Assembly (NCBI GenBank): GCA_042219525.1 | Contig: JBDGPU010000204.1 | Span: forward strand, 1-18,629 | DNA length: 18,629 bases | From: JBDGPU01 sp042219525 | GTDB taxonomy: Archaea > Halobacteriota > Halobacteria > Halobacteriales > Haloferacaceae | Direction: 5' to 3' | Shown here: piece after piece, positions 16,056-18,629 of the stretch | How positions within the stretch are numbered: position 1 is the first letter of the stretch | Layout: each line of letters begins with the position of its first letter | Position numbers and translations under genes: made by a program | Notes under the pieces: model-generated | What the model was told of the DNA's origin: nothing | The model's input: the letters and a program-made list of their open reading frames with translations, nothing else | Databases searched by the model: none

Positions 16056-17996
16056 TCACTCGACGGTCGAACTGATCTCGCCGACGACCTCGGGGTTCCG
16101 GAGCGCGCTGACGTCGCCGAACTCGTTGCCGCGGGTGATGTCCTCCAGCAGTCGGCGCATGATCTTCCCGGAGCGGGTCTTCGGGAGCTCGGTGGTGAAG
16201 ACGATCTCGTCCGGGCGGGCGATGGGGCCAACCTCGTACTCGAGTCGGTCGGCGACCGCCTCCCGGAGCGTCTCGTCCGTCTCGACGCCGCTTTTCGTCG
16301 TGACGTAGGCGTAGATGTCGCCCTGGTCGTCGCCGACGACGGCGGCCTCCGTCACACCCTCCACCTCGACGATGGCCGATTCCAGCTTCGCCGTGCTGAG
16401 GCGCTGGCTTCTGACCGTGATGACGTCGTCGAGTCGGCCGAGGACCGTGACGTAGCCGTCCTCGTCGACGGTGGCGCCGTCGCCTGTGTTGTAGATCCAG
16501 CCGTCGTCGGTCTCCTCCCAGTACTCGCGGCGGTAGCGCTCGTCGCCGCCGCGGAGCCCTCGGAGCATCCCGGGCCACGGGCGGTCGATCGCGAGGTAGC
16601 CGGTCTCGCCGGGGTCGACGGGATCGCCGCGCTCGTCGACGACCGTCGCGCTGATCCCCGGGAGCGGCGGGCCGACCTTGCCCGGCTTCATCTCGTCGAC
16701 GCCGGGCAGCGTCGCCAGCAGGATAGCCCCGGTTTCCGTCTGCCACCAGGTGTCGACGATCGGGCAGTCGCCGCCGCCGACGTGCTCGTGGTACCACTCC
16801 CAGGCCCGCGGCGAGATGGCCTCGCCGACGGTCCCGAGCAGGCGCAGGCTCGAGAGGTCGTGCTTCGCGGGGTACTCCTCGCCCCACTTCATGAACGACC
16901 GGATGGCCGTTGGGGCCGTATAAAAGACGGAAACCGCGTTGCGGTCGATCAGCTCCCAGACGCGGTCGCGGTCGGGGTAGTCCGGCGTCCCCTCGAACAG
17001 CAGCGTGCTCGTCCCGAGCGAGAGCGGCCCGTAGACGCCGTAGGAGTGGCCCGTGATCCACCCGATGTCCGCCGCACACCAGTACGTGTCGTCGGATTTC
17101 ACGTCGAGGACCGTCTGCGTCGTCCAGGTGACGTGGGAGAGGTAGCCGCCCGTCGCGTGTTCGACGCCCTTCGGCTCGCCCGTCGTCCCCGAAGTGTACA
17201 TGACGAACAGCAGGTCGTCGGAATCGCGAGCGACCGGCTCGACCGTCTCGCCGTCGTGGGCGTCGATCAGCGTGCCGTAGTCGTACTCGTCGTCCCCCAG
17301 CGGCGTCCGGAGCTCGTCGCCGAGGCGGTCGACGACGACCGTCGCTTCGAGGTCGTCCTCGAGCCGGAGCCGGGCGTTGTCGGCCTTGCTTTTCTGATTA
17401 AAGGCGTCCTCGCGGCGATAGTAGCCGTCGCAAGTCACGAGGTAGTCGGACTCCGCAGCGTCGATACGGGTGCTGAGCGCCTCCGCGGACAGGCCCGCAA
17501 AGACGACGTTGTGGGGCGCACCGATGCGCGCGCACGCCAGCATCGTGATCGGCAGCTCGGGCGTCATCGGGAGGTACAGAGTCACGACGTCGTCCTCCTC
17601 GACGCCGAGTTCGCGGAGCGCCGCCGCCGCGGCGTTCACCTCCCGGTGTAAGTCGAGATAGGTGTAGGCGCGCCGCTCGCCTCGCTTCCCGATCCACTTG
17701 ATCGCGACCTGATTCTTCCGTTCCTCCAGGTGGCGGTCGACGCAGTTGGCCGACGCGTTCAGCTCGCCGCCGGGGAACCACTCGTAGAAGGGCGCGTTGG
17801 TGTCGTCGAGTACGTCGTCGTAGTTGGTTTCCCACTCGAGGAGGTCGGCGGCCCGTCGCCAGCAGTCCGGCCACGTCGCGTCGAACGCGGCGTTGATGCC
17901 GGCGTCGGTCACGTTCGCGTTCGCGACGAAGTCGCTCGGCGGCTGACGGGTGCGCTCGTCGTGCCCGGCGTCCGTCCCCTTCGCGCCGTCGTCCAT
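16056..17996 (-). CDS. Divergent acetyl-CoA synthetase paralogue
   Basis: This 646-residue Acs-like enzyme is collinear with the product of 11908-13899. Adenylation motifs are intact: YTSGTTGEPKG (267-277), ADIGWITGHSY (309-319), DTWWQTETG (415-423) and the catalytic lysine in PKTRSGK (Lys611). In contrast the A8 motif is VRSQR (528-532) instead of VSGHR: the residues matching Ser523, Gly524 and His525 of Salmonella Acs are Arg529, Ser530 and Gln531. Also GEPINP reads GEAISP (391-396). In Salmonella, changing Gly524 impairs the thioester step, so CoA use or substrate may be altered. I start it at the ATG 17996 (MDDGAKG), not at an upstream in-frame Met, because homology begins there and a TATA box lies about 30 bases ahead. 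Confidence 0.88.
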   Translation of the reverse strand: MDDGAKGTDAGHDERTRQPPSDFVANANVTDAGINAAFDATWPDCWRRAADLLEWETNYDDVLDDTNAPFYEWFPGGELNASANCVDRHLEERKNQVAIKWIGKRGERRAYTYLDLHREVNAAAAALRELGVEEDDVVTLYLPMTPELPITMLACARIGAPHNVVFAGLSAEALSTRIDAAESDYLVTCDGYYRREDAFNQKSKADNARLRLEDDLEATVVVDRLGDELRTPLGDDEYDYGTLIDAHDGETVEPVARDSDDLLFVMYTSGTTGEPKGVEHATGGYLSHVTWTTQTVLDVKSDDTYWCAADIGWITGHSYGVYGPLSLGTSTLLFEGTPDYPDRDRVWELIDRNAVSVFYTAPTAIRSFMKWGEEYPAKHDLSSLRLLGTVGEAISPRAWEWYHEHVGGGDCPIVDTWWQTETGAILLATLPGVDEMKPGKVGPPLPGISATVVDERGDPVDPGETGYLAIDRPWPGMLRGLRGGDERYRREYWEETDDGWIYNTGDGATVDEDGYVTVLGRLDDVITVRSQRLSTAKLESAIVEVEGVTEAAVVGDDQGDIYAYVTTKSGVETDETLREAVADRLEYEVGPIARPDEIVFTTELPKTRSGKIMRRLLEDITRGNEFGDVSALRNPEVVGEISSTVE

Positions 17997-18022
17997 ATAA
18001 CTTGACTCGCGGGGCTGGCTAC

Positions 18023-18030
18023 CTATATCT
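18023..18030 (-). promoter_or_regulatory. TATA box of the second acs gene
   Basis: AGATATAG on the minus strand lies 27-34 bases upstream of the ATG at 17996, the spacing expected for a leaderless haloarchaeal transcript. It supports the chosen start. Confidence 0.55.
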
Positions 18031-18220
18031 TGCCCGCATGGCAACGGCTGGTGACTGAGTGGTGTTCTCTTACTTTGGTCCGTTGCGCGTTTTCCGTCGA
18101 TAGCTGAGTAAGAATGCGGTATTGATCTGGTATTCGGCCGATGCAGTCTCGTTGTGGTCGATGTTTCCGCAGGCTTTCTGATATTCCTCGGTCGCTTCTG
18201 CTTCGAAGAATGTTGCTCAG
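18031..18220. other. Gene-free region, nothing recognised
   Basis: This stretch has lower GC than the flanking genes and no supportable coding region on either strand. I see no tRNA, strong hairpin or repeat in it. It separates the acs promoter from the inverted repeat unit. Confidence 0.4.
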
Positions 18221-18300
18221 GTGCAGACGCTGCTGCGCTGGACAGCACCGCAAACACCCGGAAAGCCCTCGGCCGCTCGCGGTCGCTCCGCGACATATCT
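18221..18300 (-). repeat. Inverted copy of the left-end repeat unit
   Basis: Read on the minus strand this stretch matches the first unit at the left end: ATATGTCGC, then AGCGACCGCGAGCGGCCGAG with GGCTTTC continuing, TTTGCGGTGCTG and the core GCAGCAGCGTCTGCAC (18221-18236). The left copy is interrupted by the two stem-loops at 22-66. The AT-rich palindromic spacer that follows each left-hand core is absent here. The two copies bracket almost the whole window in opposite orientation. Confidence 0.75.
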
Positions 18301-18329
18301 GGGCCTCTCCGCACCGCCCGGCCCAGATA
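18296..18329. repeat. 10-bp stem hairpin
   Basis: TATCTGGGCC (18296-18305) and GGCCCAGATA (18320-18329) are perfect inverted repeats around a 14-nt loop, directly abutting the inverted repeat unit. No T-run follows on either side, so a terminator is not indicated. Confidence 0.55.
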
Positions 18330-18330
18330 G

Positions 18331-18629
18331 GGGTCGTCGGAGCGACTCCCCTTCGGCGCGACCGGCCATCGCCCTTTCAGTCCGCCAGGACAGCACCGCC
18401 CAGCAACCGCGACAGCGACAGCGACAGCACCGCAACCGCAATTCCTCAGCCCTCCCCAGCCTCGGCCGGGGCGCGCCGGCCCCGCCTCGGAAGACGGTCC
18501 GGGCTTCCGTTGCGTCTTCGACGGACGGTTCCGGGCTGCGACTTCCGGCCCCTCGTTCGCTCTGCTCACGAGGACACCGCGCGGCGCGCCCCGCCCTCCC
18601 TCGCACGCGTTGCTCGCGCGCGCCGACCG
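18331..18629. other. GC-rich repeat-bearing end region, no gene
   Basis: No convincing gene is visible to the window edge. The undecamer GACAGCACCGC occurs at 18389-18399 and 18423-18433 as well as at 18241-18251 in the repeat unit, and a GACAGC microrepeat lies at 18411-18428. The final 100 bases are low-complexity GC sequence with many CGCGCG steps. Open frames here have Arg/Pro/Gly/Ser-rich composition unlike the acidic proteins of this genome. Confidence 0.45.

Noticed and set aside
13965..17651. Plus-strand open frame of over 1200 codons
   Set aside because: It is antisense to the regulator, the second acs gene and part of the spacer; its Val/Arg/Asp-rich composition is typical of an antisense frame in GC-rich haloarchaeal DNA.
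17997..18569. N-terminal extension of the second acs gene to an upstream in-frame Met
   Set aside because: The extension is Arg/Pro/Gly/Ser-rich and unlike any Acs, crosses the TATA box and the inverted repeat, and homology to the paralogue begins near the ATG at 17996.
18217..18606. 129-codon minus-strand gene at the right end
   Set aside because: The product is Arg/Gly/Pro/Cys-rich, unlike acidic haloarchaeal proteins, and it covers the inverted repeat and hairpin.

Overview
The window looks like chromosome (or a large replicon) of a haloarchaeon (class Halobacteria). The evidence is strongly acidic proteins in GC-rich DNA, a twin-arginine lipoprotein signal on the ABC-transporter binding protein, a bacterio-opsin-activator (BAT/HTH_10) regulator, and TATA-type promoters close to start codons with few Shine-Dalgarno sites. 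The genus cannot be fixed from sequence reading alone. I recognise 15 sizeable genes. All but one are on the minus strand, so the window is best read from right to left.

Right part (about 18000 to 8984): an acetate/short-chain-acid block. A divergent second acetyl-CoA synthetase (16056-17996) is followed by a large regulator (13986-15917) that joins a tyrosine-recombinase-like domain to GAF, BAT and HTH_10 domains. Next comes a canonical acetyl-CoA synthetase (11908-13899), then a two-component sodium:solute symporter (DUF4212 small subunit 11392-11838, large subunit 9719-11395), a UspA protein (9257-9715) and a two-helix membrane protein of 83 residues (8984-9235). From the canonical synthetase downward the spacing suggests co-transcription: acid uptake by the symporter, then activation to acyl-CoA.

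Middle and left (8805 to 1112): an 18-bp minisatellite of ten units (8805-8984) sits between the small membrane protein and an acyl-CoA ligase (7121-8734). A livKHMGF-type ABC transporter operon follows (livK 5476-6822, livH 4386-5357, livM 3280-4389, livG 2522-3280, livF 1782-2525), with a thioredoxin-fold gene (1112-1780) one base after livF. A 23-codon reading frame precedes livH and overlaps its GTG start. The livK promoter region holds two strong palindromes. Liv-type importers beside AMP-forming acyl-CoA ligases often serve organic or aromatic acids rather than amino acids, so both halves of the window may scavenge and activate carboxylates. That is inference.

Flanks: 1-554 has no convincing gene but carries a degenerate array (period about 75-81 bp) with small hairpins and palindromic divergent TATA-like spacers. 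An inverted copy of the same unit lies at 18221-18300, so the whole gene block is bracketed by inverted repeats. A single plus-strand gene (555-1019) encodes a small anchored exported protein that converges on the trx gene across a strong hairpin (1029-1074). The last 600 bases (18031-18629) appear non-coding and repeat-rich.
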